Shown: piece after piece, positions 27,498 through 38,335 of the stretch
Layout of the letters: every line of letters begins with the position of its first letter
Position numbering within the stretch: position 1 is the stretch's first letter
NCBI RefSeq assembly: GCF_018638295.1
Contig: NZ_JABTTS010000009.1
Coordinates: 365,441-429,440 of the forward strand
Length of the DNA: 64,000 nt
Source of the DNA: Streptomyces sp. CHD11
Lineage (GTDB): Bacteria > Actinomycetota > Actinomycetes > Streptomycetales > Streptomycetaceae
Direction of reading: 5' to 3'
Position numbers and translations under genes: made by a program
The notes under the pieces: generated by a model
Told to the model about the DNA's origin: nothing
Database searches by the model: none
The model's input: the letters and a program-made list of their open reading frames with translations, nothing else

Positions 27498-28253
27498 GTG
27501 AAGGACGCCTTCGGCCTCCCCCAGTCCCTGCTCGTCCTCGGCGGTACGTCCGAGATCGCGCTGGCCACCGCCCGGCGGCTGATCGCCCGCCGCACCCGCA
27601 CGGTGTGGCTGGCAGGCCGCCCCTCCCCCGGCCTGGACGAGGCCGCCGGCCAACTGCGCGGCCTCGGCGCCGAGGTGCGTACCGTCGCCTTCGACGCACT
27701 CGCCCCGGCCGCCCACGAGGACGCCCTGGGCAAGGTGTTCGCGGAGGGCGACATCGACATGGTGCTGCTCGCCTTCGGCACCCTGGGCGACCAGGCGCAC
27801 GACGAACGGGACCCGGAGGCCGCGGTACGGGTCGCGCAGACCAACTACACCGGCGCGGTCTCGGCGGGCCTGGTGTGCGCGGGCGCGCTCCAGACACAGG
27901 GCCACGGCTCCCTGGTGGTGCTGTCGTCCGTCGCGGGCGAGCGGGCCCGGCGGGCGAACTTCATCTACGGCTCCAGCAAGGCCGGCCTGGACGCCTTCGC
28001 CCAGGGTCTCGGCGACGCCCTGCACGGCACCGGCGTGCACGTCATGGTCGTACGCCCCGGGTTCGTCCGTACGCGGATGACGGCCGGGCTGCCCGAGGCG
28101 CCGCTGGCCACCACTCCTGAGGCGGTCGCGGCGGCCGTGGAGCTGGGGCTGCGCCGCCGCGCGGAGACGGTCTGGGTGCCGGGAGCGCTGCGGATGGTGA
28201 TGTCGGCGCTGCGGCATCTGCCGCGCGGGGTGTTCCGCAGGCTGCCGGTGTGA
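27498..28253 (+). CDS. dprE2: DprE2-like short-chain dehydrogenase (keto-ribose reductase)
   Basis: 251 residues. An N-terminal nucleotide-binding motif reads LVLGGTSEIALATARRL, the type seen in DprE2, and catalytic Tyr157-x3-Lys161 (YGSSK) follows the active-site Ser in VVLSSVAG. NAD(P)H-dependent reduction of the 2'-keto product of DprE1 gives polyprenylphosphoryl-arabinose. Position directly after the DprE1-like gene supports the assignment over a generic SDR. Confidence 0.88.
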   Translation: MKDAFGLPQSLLVLGGTSEIALATARRLIARRTRTVWLAGRPSPGLDEAAGQLRGLGAEVRTVAFDALAPAAHEDALGKVFAEGDIDMVLLAFGTLGDQAHDERDPEAAVRVAQTNYTGAVSAGLVCAGALQTQGHGSLVVLSSVAGERARRANFIYGSSKAGLDAFAQGLGDALHGTGVHVMVVRPGFVRTRMTAGLPEAPLATTPEAVAAAVELGLRRRAETVWVPGALRMVMSALRHLPRGVFRRLPV

Positions 28254-28269
28254 GGGGCGGCGGGGAGGT

Positions 28270-28848
28270 TCAGTGGGCGGAGACGGAGCCCCGGTCCACC
28301 CGCCCGGCCTGCGGGGGCACCATGGTGGAGCCGAACGGGAACTCGCGCAGCTTGCGCCACACGGCGTCGGCGCCCTGTTCGTAGAGCCCGAAGCCGGTGC
28401 AGGGCCACTCGGCCACGTAGTCGGCGAGCTCCTCGTAGGCGCGGTCCATGGCCGCCTCGTCGATGCCGTGCGCCACGGTGACGTGCGGGTGGTACGGGAA
28501 CTGCAGCTCACGGGGGATCGGGCCGGAGGCGTCACGGACCCGCTTCTGCAGCCAGGTGCACGCCGCACCGCCCTCGACGACCTGTACGTACACCACCGGG
28601 GTCAGCGGCCGGAAGGTGCCCGTGCCGGACAGGCGCATCGGGAACGGGCGGGCGGCCGCGGCCACCTCGCTCAGATGCGCCTCGACGGCCGCCAGGCCGG
28701 TGCCGTCGATCTCCGTCGGCGGCAGCAGGGTGACGTGCGTGGGGATGCCGTGCGCCGCGACGTCGCCGAAGCCCGCGCGCAGCTGCTGAAGCCGGCTGCC
28801 GTGAGGCTCCGGGACCGCGATCGACACGCCGATCGTTACGGTCCCCAC
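28270..28848 (-). CDS. 2'-5' RNA ligase (2H phosphoesterase) family protein
   Basis: 192 residues. The two HxT/S motifs that define the 2H superfamily are HVTLLPP and HVTVAHG. Bacterial members have ligase or cyclic phosphodiesterase activity on 2',3'-cyclic-phosphate RNA ends; the in vivo substrate is generally unknown. The gene converges on the DprE2-like gene with a 16-bp gap and stands alone. Confidence 0.85.
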   Translation of the reverse strand: MGTVTIGVSIAVPEPHGSRLQQLRAGFGDVAAHGIPTHVTLLPPTEIDGTGLAAVEAHLSEVAAAARPFPMRLSGTGTFRPLTPVVYVQVVEGGAACTWLQKRVRDASGPIPRELQFPYHPHVTVAHGIDEAAMDRAYEELADYVAEWPCTGFGLYEQGADAVWRKLREFPFGSTMVPPQAGRVDRGSVSAH

Positions 28849-29115
28849 GTCGTCTCCTGTCGTCGGTGGTGGTGAAGCGTGCGATGAAGCATGTGTCCGG
28901 GCTGCGGCGGTGAAGCCGCGGTGAGCGCCGGGTGACCGCCGGGACGGTCACCCGGATATCGACTGTACGACCACGACCCGGGCGCGGGCAGGCGCAACGG
29001 GAGTGATGTGCAGCGCTCTGTAGTGATACGGACCGCGGCCGTGGGCCGGTTCAGCGCCGGTGCGGTCCGTGACGGTCCGGTGCCCGGGAGGTGTGGGCGG
29101 GGCCGGTCGCGCGGG

Positions 29116-30813
<1,698 letters not shown>

Positions 30814-30821
<8 letters not shown>

Positions 30822-31704
30822 GCGGTACGACGAGGGTGAGGCCGAGCGGCTGCGGGAGGAACTGCGGGCCTTCGGCCGGTCCCTGGACGGGCGGCCGGGC
30901 GGTCCGCACGGCGCCGCGGGGCCGGAGTCGATGGCCGAGCGGGTGCTGGGGCAGATACTGGCCGAGCGGGTGCCGGCCCCGGTGGCGGAGCCCACGGGCG
31001 CCCGGGCTCGGCTGCGGGCCGTGCGGCGCTGGGCGGGGGCGCGGTGGCGGTCACTGGTCGCGGCGCTGTGCGGGGTGCTGACGGTGGTGGTGCTGACCCC
31101 TCCGGTGCGGGCGGCGGTGACCGACTGGTTCGGCTTCGGTGGGGTCGAGGTGCGGTACGACCCGTCGGCGGTGCCTTCGCCGGGTGCCGAGGTGCCGGGC
31201 TGCGGGCGGTCGGTGTCGCTCGGCGAGGCGGAGCGGCGGGCCGGGTTCGCGCCACTCGTGCCGGAGGCACTGGGCACTCCGGACGCGGTGACGGTGAGCG
31301 GGCTCCCGCGAGGGCGGTCCCTGGTGAGCCTGTGCTGGCGGGAGAAGGGGCGGACGATCCGGCTGGACGAGTTCCCGGGCCGCCTGGACATCGCCTTCAC
31401 CAAGAGTGTGCGCGAGCAGCCGGAGCTGCTGTCGCCGGGTGCGGGTGGCCCGGCGGGCGGGTCCGCGGAGTCGGCCCTGTGGTTCTCGCGTCCGCATGTG
31501 CTGACCTTCTGGATGGTCGACACGGACGGACACCGGTTCACCCGGGCGGAGCGGACGGCGGGGCCGACGCTGCTGTGGGGCCACACGGGTGCGGCGGGCA
31601 GTGAGGGTGCGGCGGCGGACGGTGTGACGCTGCGGCTGGAGGGGGTGGCGTCGAAGGCGCGGGCGCTGGAGATCGCGGGGGCGGTCGGGGAGGCGGACGG
31701 GTAG
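30814..31704 (+). CDS. Putative anti-sigma or sigma-partner membrane protein
   Basis: 296 residues from GTG 30814, overlapping the sigma gene by 8 bp. The N-terminal 75 residues are charged and cytoplasmic (MGERYDEGEAERLREELRAF), a membrane segment lies at about 80-100 (SLVAALCGVLTVVVLTPPVR), and an outer domain of about 190 residues follows (DWFGFGGVEVRYDPSAVPSP; two Cys in PGCGRSV and SLCWREKG). The outer part resembles the DUF4367-like region of some sigma regulators, but I cannot confirm that. It is unrelated in sequence to the two sigma-partner proteins at 639-3748. Confidence 0.75.
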
Positions 31705-31842
31705 CCGGCCTTCCGGCCTCCCGGAGTTCCGGAGTTCCTGGCGGACCCCATGGGAACCCCGGCGGCCCGGGCGGTGTACCAGAAGTGACAGGCGGCTCGT
31801 GGTCGGGCCGCACGGGGATCGACCGGCCGAGTGGGGGCCCGG

Positions 31843-32559
31843 ATGCGTGGATGGAAAGGCAGTGTCCGACGACTGACGGCGAGTGCGGGGGCCCTGGCGG
31901 CCGCGCTGGCCGTGATGCTGGGGGGAGCGTCACCGGCCGTTGCCGGGGGGCCGACGAGCGTGCTGGTGGTCTCACCGGAGAGCCAGGAGACGGCCGCGCT
32001 GTACTACTCCGACGCGGAGTACGGCCAGTTGGAGAAACTGCTCGGCCCGGTCGGCAGAGGCACCCCTGCGAAGCCGCCGGAAGCCGTCTCGAGCTCGGCC
32101 CGGCTGATCAACGTGACATGGATGGTGCACGACGTGACGCCTTGGCGCGTGGACCGGGTCTTCGTGGGACTCCCGGACGAAGACGTCTGGATACACACGG
32201 CGTCGCATGTCCCCGAGTCGTCGAACGGCTTCTGGCACCGCGCCGAGTATCCGTCGGACGTGTACAAGTTCCTCTTCGGGCTGGGCGTGATGGGCAGGAC
32301 GACGGCCCCCGTACCGGCATCCGGGATGTACCCGGCACCGTGGGAGACGGCGCAGGCCCGCCCGGCGACCGACGACGGCACGGCCGCGGCGGCAGCGCAG
32401 ACCCGCGCTGTGGCGGCCGGCTCCACCGACTGGTGGTGGGCGATACCGGGGGTGGTGGCCGGAGCGTCACTGGCCCTGCTGCTGCGCCCGTACGGGACAC
32501 GGCTGGTCCAGCGCCGGAAGGACGCTCCCGGTCCGCGGCAGGAACTGCTGGACGTCTGA
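31843..32559 (+). CDS. Exported protein with C-terminal membrane anchor, function unknown
   Basis: 238 residues from ATG 31843, which has GGGGG 5 nt upstream; GTG 31831 is an alternative. A signal peptide (LTASAGALAAALAVMLGGASPAVA) is followed by a conserved-looking outer domain (TSVLVVSPESQETAALYYSDAEY, LINVTWMVHDVTPWRVDRV, SNGFWHRAEYPSDVYKFLFGLG). An Ala/Thr linker leads to a membrane helix (WWWAIPGVVAGASLALLL). It is not a recognised family. It comes 138 bp after the sigma/partner pair and may be regulated with it. Confidence 0.75.
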   Translation: MRGWKGSVRRLTASAGALAAALAVMLGGASPAVAGGPTSVLVVSPESQETAALYYSDAEYGQLEKLLGPVGRGTPAKPPEAVSSSARLINVTWMVHDVTPWRVDRVFVGLPDEDVWIHTASHVPESSNGFWHRAEYPSDVYKFLFGLGVMGRTTAPVPASGMYPAPWETAQARPATDDGTAAAAAQTRAVAAGSTDWWWAIPGVVAGASLALLLRPYGTRLVQRRKDAPGPRQELLDV

Positions 32560-32566
32560 CGGCGGC

Positions 32567-32601
32567 GCACGGCGGCCCGGTGCGCGACCGGACCGCCGTG
32601 C
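32567..32601. terminator. Bidirectional terminator between convergent genes
   Basis: A 15-bp stem (32567-32581 with 32587-32601) with one mismatch and a GCGCG loop sits in the 61-bp gap between the exported-protein gene and glyA, which face each other. Confidence 0.7.
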
Positions 32602-32620
32602 GTCACTCGCGGGAAATCGC

Positions 32621-34069
32621 TCAGCCGAGGTCGATCTCCGGGTACAGCGGGAAGCCGGCGACCAGGTCGGTGGCGCGGTGGGAGATCTCGTCGGCGACCT
32701 TCGCGTCGAGGACGTGGGAGGCCTTGGAAGGAGCGCCGGACTTGGTGGTGCCCGCCTCGGTGGTGGTGAGGACACGGTCGATGAGACCGGCGACCTCGTC
32801 CATCTCGGCGGTGCCCAGACCGCGCGTGGTCAGCGCGGGGGTGCCGATGCGGATGCCGGAGGTGTACCAGGCGCCGTTGGGGTCGGCGGGGATGGAGTTG
32901 CGGTTGGTGACGATGCCCGAGTCGAGCAGCGCGGCCTCGGCCTGGCGGCCGGTGAGACCGTAGGAGGTGGCGACGTCGATCAGGTTGAGGTGGTTGTCGG
33001 TGCCGCCGGTGACCAGGGTGGCGCCGCGGCGCATCAGGGCCTCGGCGAGGGCGCGGGCGTTGTCGACGATGCGCCGGGCGTAGTCCTGGAAGGCGGGCTG
33101 CCGGGCCTCGGCGAGGGCGACGGCCTTGGCCGCCATCACGTGCGGGAGCGGGCCGCCGAGGACCATCGGGCAGCCGCGGTCGACCTGGTCCTTGAGGGAG
33201 TCGTCGCACAGCACCATGCCGCCGCGCGGACCGCGCAGCGACTTGTGGGTGGTGGTGGTGACGATCTGGGCGTGCGGGACCGGGTCGAAGTCGCCGGTGA
33301 GGACCTTGCCGGCGACGAGACCGGCGAAGTGCGCCATGTCGACCATGAGCGTGGCTCCGACCTCGTCGGCGATCTCCCGCATGATCCGGAAGTTCACCAG
33401 ACGGGGGTAGGCGGAGTAGCCGGCCACGATGATCAGCGGCTTGAACTCGCGGGCGGAGAGGCGCAGCGCCTCGTAGTCGATCAGGCCGGTGGCCGGGTCG
33501 GTGCCGTAGGACCGCTGGTCGAACATCTTGCCGGAGATGTTGGGACGGAAGCCGTGGGTGAGGTGGCCGCCGGCGTCCAGGGACATGCCGAGCATGCGCT
33601 GGTTGCCGAAGGCGCGGCGCAGTTCGGCCCAGTCGGCGTCGGAGAGGTCGTTGACCTGGCGGACCCCGGCCTTCTCCAGGGCGGGTACCTCGACGCGCTG
33701 GGCGAGGACCGACCAGAAGGCGACGAGGTTGGCGTCGATGCCGGAGTGCGGCTGGACATAGGCGTGCCGGGCGCCGAAGAGCTCCCTGGCGTGCTCGGCG
33801 GCGAGCGACTCGACGGTGTCGACGTTGCGGCAGCCGGCGTAGAAGCGGCGGCCGACGGTGCCCTCGGCGTACTTGTCGCTGAACCAGTTGCCCATCGCGA
33901 GGAGGGTGGCCGGGGAGGCGTAGTTCTCGGAGGCGATCAGCTTGAGCATCTCGCGCTGGTCGGCGACCTCCTGGCCGATGGCGTCGGCGACTCGCGGCTC
34001 GACGGCGCGGATCACGTCGAGGGCGGAGCGGAAGGCGGTGGAAGCGGTGGAGAGGGGCTCGGCAGACAT
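32621..34069 (-). CDS. glyA: Serine hydroxymethyltransferase
   Basis: 482 residues from ATG 34069, which has GGAGG 6 nt upstream. This is the longer actinobacterial type. PLP-binding Lys276 is in [15 protein letters not shown]; other signatures are [26 protein letters not shown] and [12 protein letters not shown]. It interconverts serine and glycine with transfer of a one-carbon unit to tetrahydrofolate. folD, another enzyme of the same C1 cycle, lies in this window at 50816. I see no riboswitch in the 213-bp upstream gap. Confidence 0.96.
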   Translation of the reverse strand: MSAEPLSTASTAFRSALDVIRAVEPRVADAIGQEVADQREMLKLIASENYASPATLLAMGNWFSDKYAEGTVGRRFYAGCRNVDTVESLAAEHARELFGARHAYVQPHSGIDANLVAFWSVLAQRVEVPALEKAGVRQVNDLSDADWAELRRAFGNQRMLGMSLDAGGHLTHGFRPNISGKMFDQRSYGTDPATGLIDYEALRLSAREFKPLIIVAGYSAYPRLVNFRIMREIADEVGATLMVDMAHFAGLVAGKVLTGDFDPVPHAQIVTTTTHKSLRGPRGGMVLCDDSLKDQVDRGCPMVLGGPLPHVMAAKAVALAEARQPAFQDYARRIVDNARALAEALMRRGATLVTGGTDNHLNLIDVATSYGLTGRQAEAALLDSGIVTNRNSIPADPNGAWYTSGIRIGTPALTTRGLGTAEMDEVAGLIDRVLTTTEAGTTKSGAPSKASHVLDAKVADEISHRATDLVAGFPLYPEIDLG

Positions 34070-34282
34070 GAGGGACCTCCGGACGTGGCGTTCGGCGTTC
34101 ACGGTACGGCCCAGGCGCACGGCACATGTCCGGTCCCCGGGTCACGGGGACGGGGGCCGCTTCCCGATGGTTGCTCCATCCCAGCACGCCAGTCACGGCC
34201 CACGGTCAGATTACCGGGCGGCACGGAGTGCCACGGAGAGACGTCCACCATCCGGGCGCAGCCGCCCGTGGCCCCCGGGTCG

Positions 34283-35467
34283 CTAAAGGATCACGTGCGG
34301 CAGGAAGCGGGCGTACTCGTCCGTCACCAGTCCGGAGGACTCCCTGATGCCGAGGCCGGCCGACTCGTCCCCCACCACCCAGGCTCCGAGGACGACGTGG
34401 TTGCCGTCGAAGTCGGGAAGGGGGGCGAGCTGCTGATAGCAGCAGGGTTCGTCACGGAGCACCGGGCCGGTTCCGGGCTGGTGAAGCGTCACACCCGCGC
34501 CTTCACGCCCCAGCAGCGGCTTGGCGACGTACCCCGTCGTGTCCGCCAGCGCGCGCGGGCCGTCGAGATGGGCGGGCAGGAGGTTCGGATGGCCGGGGTA
34601 CAGCTCCCACAGGATCGCCAGCAGGGCCTTGTTGCTGAGCAGCATCTTCCAGGCGGGCTCGATCCAGAGAGTGGAGCCGGTGCCGCCGCCGTTGTCGAGG
34701 GTGTCGAGCACATGGCCGGCGAAGCGGTCGGTGGTCAGCCACTCCCAGGGGTACAGCTTGAAGATGCTGCGGATGAACCGGAGCCCGTTGTCGACGAAGC
34801 GCCCGGAGAGCCGGTCCCAGCCGATCTCCTCCATGGAGAGCCAGTCGGTCTCGAGACCGGCCTGCTCGGCGGTCTCCTTGAGGTAGGCGACCGTCATCAG
34901 GTCCTCCCCCAGCTCATCGGCGGAGGAGTGGGCGAAGTACAGGGGGCTGTTCGGCGGGAGGAGGGCGGCCTGCCTCTTCCAGGCGGCGATCAGGCGTTCG
35001 TGGAGGGAGTTCCACTGATCGGCGCCGGGGAAGCGTTCCTCCATCCAGAACCACTGGGGGGAGGCTGCCTCCACCAGGGAGGTGGGGGTGTCGGCGTTGT
35101 ACTCCAGCAGCTTCGCCGGGCCGGTGCCGTCGTAATGGAGGTCGAAGCGCCCGTAGAGGGAGGGGAGTTCGCCGCGCCGCCGCCATGCCTCACCGACCGC
35201 GTGGACGATCCGGGGATCGGTGATGCCGAGGTCGGCGAAGCGGCCGGCGGTGACGATGTGCTCGGCGGCCGCGAGGCACATCCCGTGCAGCTCCTCGACG
35301 GCCTCCTCCAGCGCCTCGACCTCACCGAGGGAGAAGACGTAGTAGGCGCTCTCGTCCCAGTAGGGCCGAAGCGACCCGTCCGGATACCGGGTGAGCGGGT
35401 AGATGAGGCCCTGCTCCTCGACGGTCTCCTGCCAGCCGGGGCGGGGTTCGATGGTGCGCCGCTCCAT
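34283..35467 (-). CDS. Glutathionylspermidine-synthase family ATP-grasp protein
   Basis: 394 residues. Segments RPYWDESAYYVFSLGEVEALEEA, KLLEYNADTPTSLVEAA, YPWEWLTTDR, WIEPAWKMLLSNKALLAILWELYPGHPNLLPA and VAKPLLGREGAGV match the C-terminal synthetase domain of glutathionylspermidine synthase. They provide the ATP-grasp metal and nucleotide residues (EYNADTP, KPLLGREG). The amidase domain of the bifunctional enzyme is absent. Actinobacteria use mycothiol rather than glutathione, so the true substrate is probably a different peptide or amine. The small lipoprotein gene at 35475 lies directly upstream. Confidence 0.88.
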   Translation of the reverse strand: MERRTIEPRPGWQETVEEQGLIYPLTRYPDGSLRPYWDESAYYVFSLGEVEALEEAVEELHGMCLAAAEHIVTAGRFADLGITDPRIVHAVGEAWRRRGELPSLYGRFDLHYDGTGPAKLLEYNADTPTSLVEAASPQWFWMEERFPGADQWNSLHERLIAAWKRQAALLPPNSPLYFAHSSADELGEDLMTVAYLKETAEQAGLETDWLSMEEIGWDRLSGRFVDNGLRFIRSIFKLYPWEWLTTDRFAGHVLDTLDNGGGTGSTLWIEPAWKMLLSNKALLAILWELYPGHPNLLPAHLDGPRALADTTGYVAKPLLGREGAGVTLHQPGTGPVLRDEPCCYQQLAPLPDFDGNHVVLGAWVVGDESAGLGIRESSGLVTDEYARFLPHVIL

Positions 35468-35474
35468 GGCCCGC

Positions 35475-35822
35475 TCAGCCGCCGCCGCTGCCGGAGCCCG
35501 AGCAGCCGAAGCCGCCCCGGTCGACGGCCTCGCTGCGGCTGAAGGTGCCGCGTTCGGCGTAACCGGCGCTGACATCGGCGTCGTAGTACCAGTCCGAGTC
35601 GCCGCCGCTGCGGGACTTGCCCTTGCCGTAGGAACCGGAGGAGGAGCCGGACGTGCAGTTCTTGTCGGCGACGACCTTGTAGCCGTTGAGGTAGTCGTAG
35701 CTGTCCCGGTCCACACAGCGCCGGTCCGGATCCGACCCGCACGCCGACAGGGCCGCCGCGAGCACCCCCATCCCCCCGAGCACCACCGTGCTGGACCGCA
35801 GCCTCCGCCGCGTCTCCGCCAT
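35475..35822 (-). CDS. Small lipoprotein paired with the GSP-synthase-like gene
   Basis: 115 residues. A basic N-terminus and hydrophobic stretch end in LSAC, a lipobox with lipid-anchored Cys28. The mature part begins with acidic and Cys-containing sequence (RRCVDRDSYDYLNGYKVV, DKNCTSG) and is rich in Ser/Gly/Tyr, ending GFGCSGSGSGGG. Its stop lies 7 bp from the start of the GSP-synthase-like gene, so the two form an operon. Function is unknown; the linkage suggests a surface target or partner of the ligase-like enzyme. Confidence 0.82.
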   Translation of the reverse strand: MAETRRRLRSSTVVLGGMGVLAAALSACGSDPDRRCVDRDSYDYLNGYKVVADKNCTSGSSSGSYGKGKSRSGGDSDWYYDADVSAGYAERGTFSRSEAVDRGGFGCSGSGSGGG

Positions 35823-36049
35823 GACTCCCCCTTGCGCCGTTTCCGCTGTCCGCCGGGACCCTGTTCACTCCCGGCTCGCGGCGGACAGCCTAGAGACCGG
35901 CCGGGCCGCTCGCACAGGAGCCCCCGGCCCGCACCTCTCATCTCACCGCTGTTTCGCCCCCTTTGACATGTCTGAGCCACTTCCGTGATCCGTAATCCGC
36001 GATATGCGATCCGCGATCCGCGGCGGGCCGCCTCGCGTGCGTCCTCGCG

Positions 36050-36694
36050 TCACCGCCGCCAGAACAGGTGGTGGGTCACTCCGCTCGGGCTCGGGACGAC
36101 CTCGAGATGGAACCGGTCGCACAGTTCGCCGGGCGACTTCCAGAGGCGGAGGCCGGTGCCGAGCTCGATCGGCGCGACCGCCACGTGCAGGGTGTCCACG
36201 AGGTCGGCCTCGAGGAACTGCCGGATGGTCGTGACCCCGCCGCCCAGCCGGACGTCCTTGCCCCGCGCCGCTTCCCGGGCGCGTTCCAGGACCTCGCCCG
36301 GGGTGCCCCCGACGAAGTGGAACGTGGTGTCGGAGAGCGTGAACGACGGCCGCGGGTGGTGGGTCATGACGAACACGGGAGTGTGGAACGGGGGCTCGTC
36401 GCCCCACCAGCCGCGCCATGTGTGGTCGTCCCAGGGCCCGCGCTGGGGGCCGAACTTGTTGCGGCCCATGATCTCCGCACCGATGTCGCGGCCGAAGTCC
36501 CGGGTGAGGTGGTCGTCGAGGCCGCGGGTCCCTCCGGGTTCGGTGCGGTTGGGCCAGCTCGCCGTGGCGCCCGCCCAGGCGAACATCCTCCCGGGGTCGG
36601 CGTGGCCGAAGGGCCGCTCCAGGGTCTGGTGCTCACCGGCACCGATCCCGTCACTCGAGACGGTGATGTTCATGGCCCTCAGCAGCTGTTCCAT
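36050..36694 (-). CDS. Dihydrofolate reductase-like (RibD C-terminal) family protein
   Basis: 214 residues from ATG 36694, with GAGGAGAG 2-8 nt upstream. NITVSSDGIGAGEHQTLERPFG, GAEIMGRNKFGPQRGPW, PVFVMTHHPRPSF, DVRLGGGVTTIRQFLEADLVDTLHVAVAPIELGTGLRLW match the stand-alone dihydrofolate-reductase-fold proteins (RibD-C/YyaP type), including the GGGxxTIRQ nucleotide-binding segment. It probably binds NADPH; the substrate is not known. The gene is monocistronic. Confidence 0.88.
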   Translation of the reverse strand: MEQLLRAMNITVSSDGIGAGEHQTLERPFGHADPGRMFAWAGATASWPNRTEPGGTRGLDDHLTRDFGRDIGAEIMGRNKFGPQRGPWDDHTWRGWWGDEPPFHTPVFVMTHHPRPSFTLSDTTFHFVGGTPGEVLERAREAARGKDVRLGGGVTTIRQFLEADLVDTLHVAVAPIELGTGLRLWKSPGELCDRFHLEVVPSPSGVTHHLFWRR

Positions 36695-36860
36695 GTCTCT
36701 CCTCATCGGGTCCTGGCACCCTCCCCCGTAGGGCGGTGCGCTGCACACCAGGACGTCGAACGGAGCACGGCCCGATCGACAGCGGCCCGGAACTTCCTGT
36801 GCGGAGTCCGGCCGGCCGGTCCTCGTCCGCCGCCCGGTCTCCGTGACCGGCCTCCGTGGG

Positions 36861-36910
36861 TCAGAACAGCTCAAGGCAGCTCAGGGCAGCTCAGAACAGC
36901 TCAGGGCAGC
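36861..36910. repeat. Five tandem 10-bp repeats after the MocR gene
   Basis: TCAGAACAGC, TCAAGGCAGC, TCAGGGCAGC, TCAGAACAGC and TCAGGGCAGC follow without a gap. The last copy supplies the stop codon (36901-36903) of the minus-strand MocR gene. Confidence 0.85.
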
Positions 36911-38289
36911 GCCCTGCACAGCGCCTCGAGAGCGCCGGCCCAGGCGTGGTCCGGCGGGGTGCCGTAGCCGACGACCAGGGCGTCCCTCTGGGTGGTGTCC
37001 GTGTCGGGATGGCGGTAGAAGGTGAGGCCGTGGACGGCCAGCCCCTGCCAGGCGGCTGCCTGGACGACGGACTGCTCGGTGCCGGGCGGGAGCTCCAGGA
37101 CCGCGTGGAGGCCGGCCGCGATGCCGGTGATGCGGACGTCGGGCGCGCGTGCGGCGAGGGCCCGGACGAGGGCGTCTCGGCGGCGGCGGTAGCGCAGGCG
37201 GGCAGCGCGGACATGGCGGTCGTAGGCACCGGAGGTGAGGAACTCGGCGAGGGTGAGCTGTTCGACGACGCTGACGGAGTGGGTGGTGATGTCCGGCACC
37301 AGCCAGGGCGGCAGGACCATCCATCCCAGGCGGAGCCCGGGGGCGAGGGACTTGCTGGCGGTGCCGAGGTAGACCACGTGGTCGGGGTCGATGTCCTGGA
37401 GCGCCCCGACGGCCTGGCGGTCGTAGCGGAACTCGCCGTCGTAGTCGTCCTCCAGGATCAGGCCGCCGCCGCGACGGGCCCAGTCGACCACGGCGGCACG
37501 CCGCTCGGGGCGCAGGGCGCCGCCCAGCGGGAACTGGTGGGCAGGGCTCAGGAGTACCGCGTCGGCGTCGCCGAGGTCCTGGGTGCGGGTGCCGGCGGCG
37601 TCCTGCGGCAGTGGGGTGGTGCGCAGGCCGGCGCGGGTGACCAGGTCCCAGTGGACGTTCAGGCCGTAGGGCTCCACGGCGAGGGTGCGGGCACCGCGGG
37701 CGCGCAGGGCCTCGCTCAGGAGCTTCAGGCCGTGGGCGAAGCCGGAGCAGACGACGACGCGTTCGGGATCGGCGCGTACACCGCGGACGCGTGCCAGGTA
37801 GCCCGCGAGGGCGGTGCGCAGTTCGGGGAGGCCGCGCGGGTCGCCGTAGCCGAGGGCTTCGTGGGGAGCGGCGGCGAGGGCACGGCGGGTGGCCTTGAGC
37901 CAGCCGGCGCGGGGGAAGGAGGCGAGGTCCGGGGTGCCCGGAATGAGGCTGTACGGGAGGCGGCCCGGTGTGCGCCGGGCGGAGACCGGACGGCTCGGCG
38001 GGCCGGGTACCGCGCGGTCGGCGACCCGGGTGCCGGAGCCCTGCCGTGCGGTGAGCCAGCCCTCGGCGGTCAGGTCGGCGTAGGCGTCGGCGACGGTGTT
38101 GCGGGCGATGCCCAGGTCACCCGCGAGGGAGCGGGAGGAGGGCAGCCGGGTGCCCGCGGCGAGCCTGCCGCTGCGGACGGCCTCGCGCAGGGCGTCGGTC
38201 AGACCGCGGCGCAGTCCGGGCCCGGCCGGATCGAGGTGGAGGTCGATGCCCTGGAGGCCGCCGCGGGAAGTGGACCGGCGTTCTGCCAT
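36901..38289 (-). CDS. MocR/PdxR-type GntR regulator with aminotransferase domain
   Basis: 462 residues. The N-terminal GntR winged helix (about 26-90) has LREAVRSGRLAAGTRLPSSRSLAGDLGIARNTVADAYADLTAEGWL. After a linker comes a class I aminotransferase-like domain with LILEDDYDGEFRYD (Asp282 and Tyr283 contacts) and PLP-binding Lys313 in GTASKSLAPGLRLGW. Such proteins sense PLP or an amino compound and often control the divergent gene; here that is the AhpD-like gene 46 bp away. Confidence 0.93.
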   Translation of the reverse strand: MAERRSTSRGGLQGIDLHLDPAGPGLRRGLTDALREAVRSGRLAAGTRLPSSRSLAGDLGIARNTVADAYADLTAEGWLTARQGSGTRVADRAVPGPPSRPVSARRTPGRLPYSLIPGTPDLASFPRAGWLKATRRALAAAPHEALGYGDPRGLPELRTALAGYLARVRGVRADPERVVVCSGFAHGLKLLSEALRARGARTLAVEPYGLNVHWDLVTRAGLRTTPLPQDAAGTRTQDLGDADAVLLSPAHQFPLGGALRPERRAAVVDWARRGGGLILEDDYDGEFRYDRQAVGALQDIDPDHVVYLGTASKSLAPGLRLGWMVLPPWLVPDITTHSVSVVEQLTLAEFLTSGAYDRHVRAARLRYRRRRDALVRALAARAPDVRITGIAAGLHAVLELPPGTEQSVVQAAAWQGLAVHGLTFYRHPDTDTTQRDALVVGYGTPPDHAWAGALEALCRALP

Positions 38290-38323
38290 GGAAATGGACC
38301 ATACCCGTGGGCTGCCTCGCTCC

Positions 38324-38329
38324 TACGGT
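38324..38329 (+). promoter_or_regulatory. Candidate -10 of a leaderless promoter
   Basis: TACGGT ends 6 nt before ATG 38336 in a divergent gap of only 46 bp, too short for a separate leader. MocR control would act here. Confidence 0.5.
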
Positions 38330-38335
38330 CGAACC

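Noticed and set aside
34070..34282. Glycine, ZTP or tetrahydrofolate riboswitch upstream of glyA
   Set aside because: I looked for conserved cores of these classes and found none by eye.
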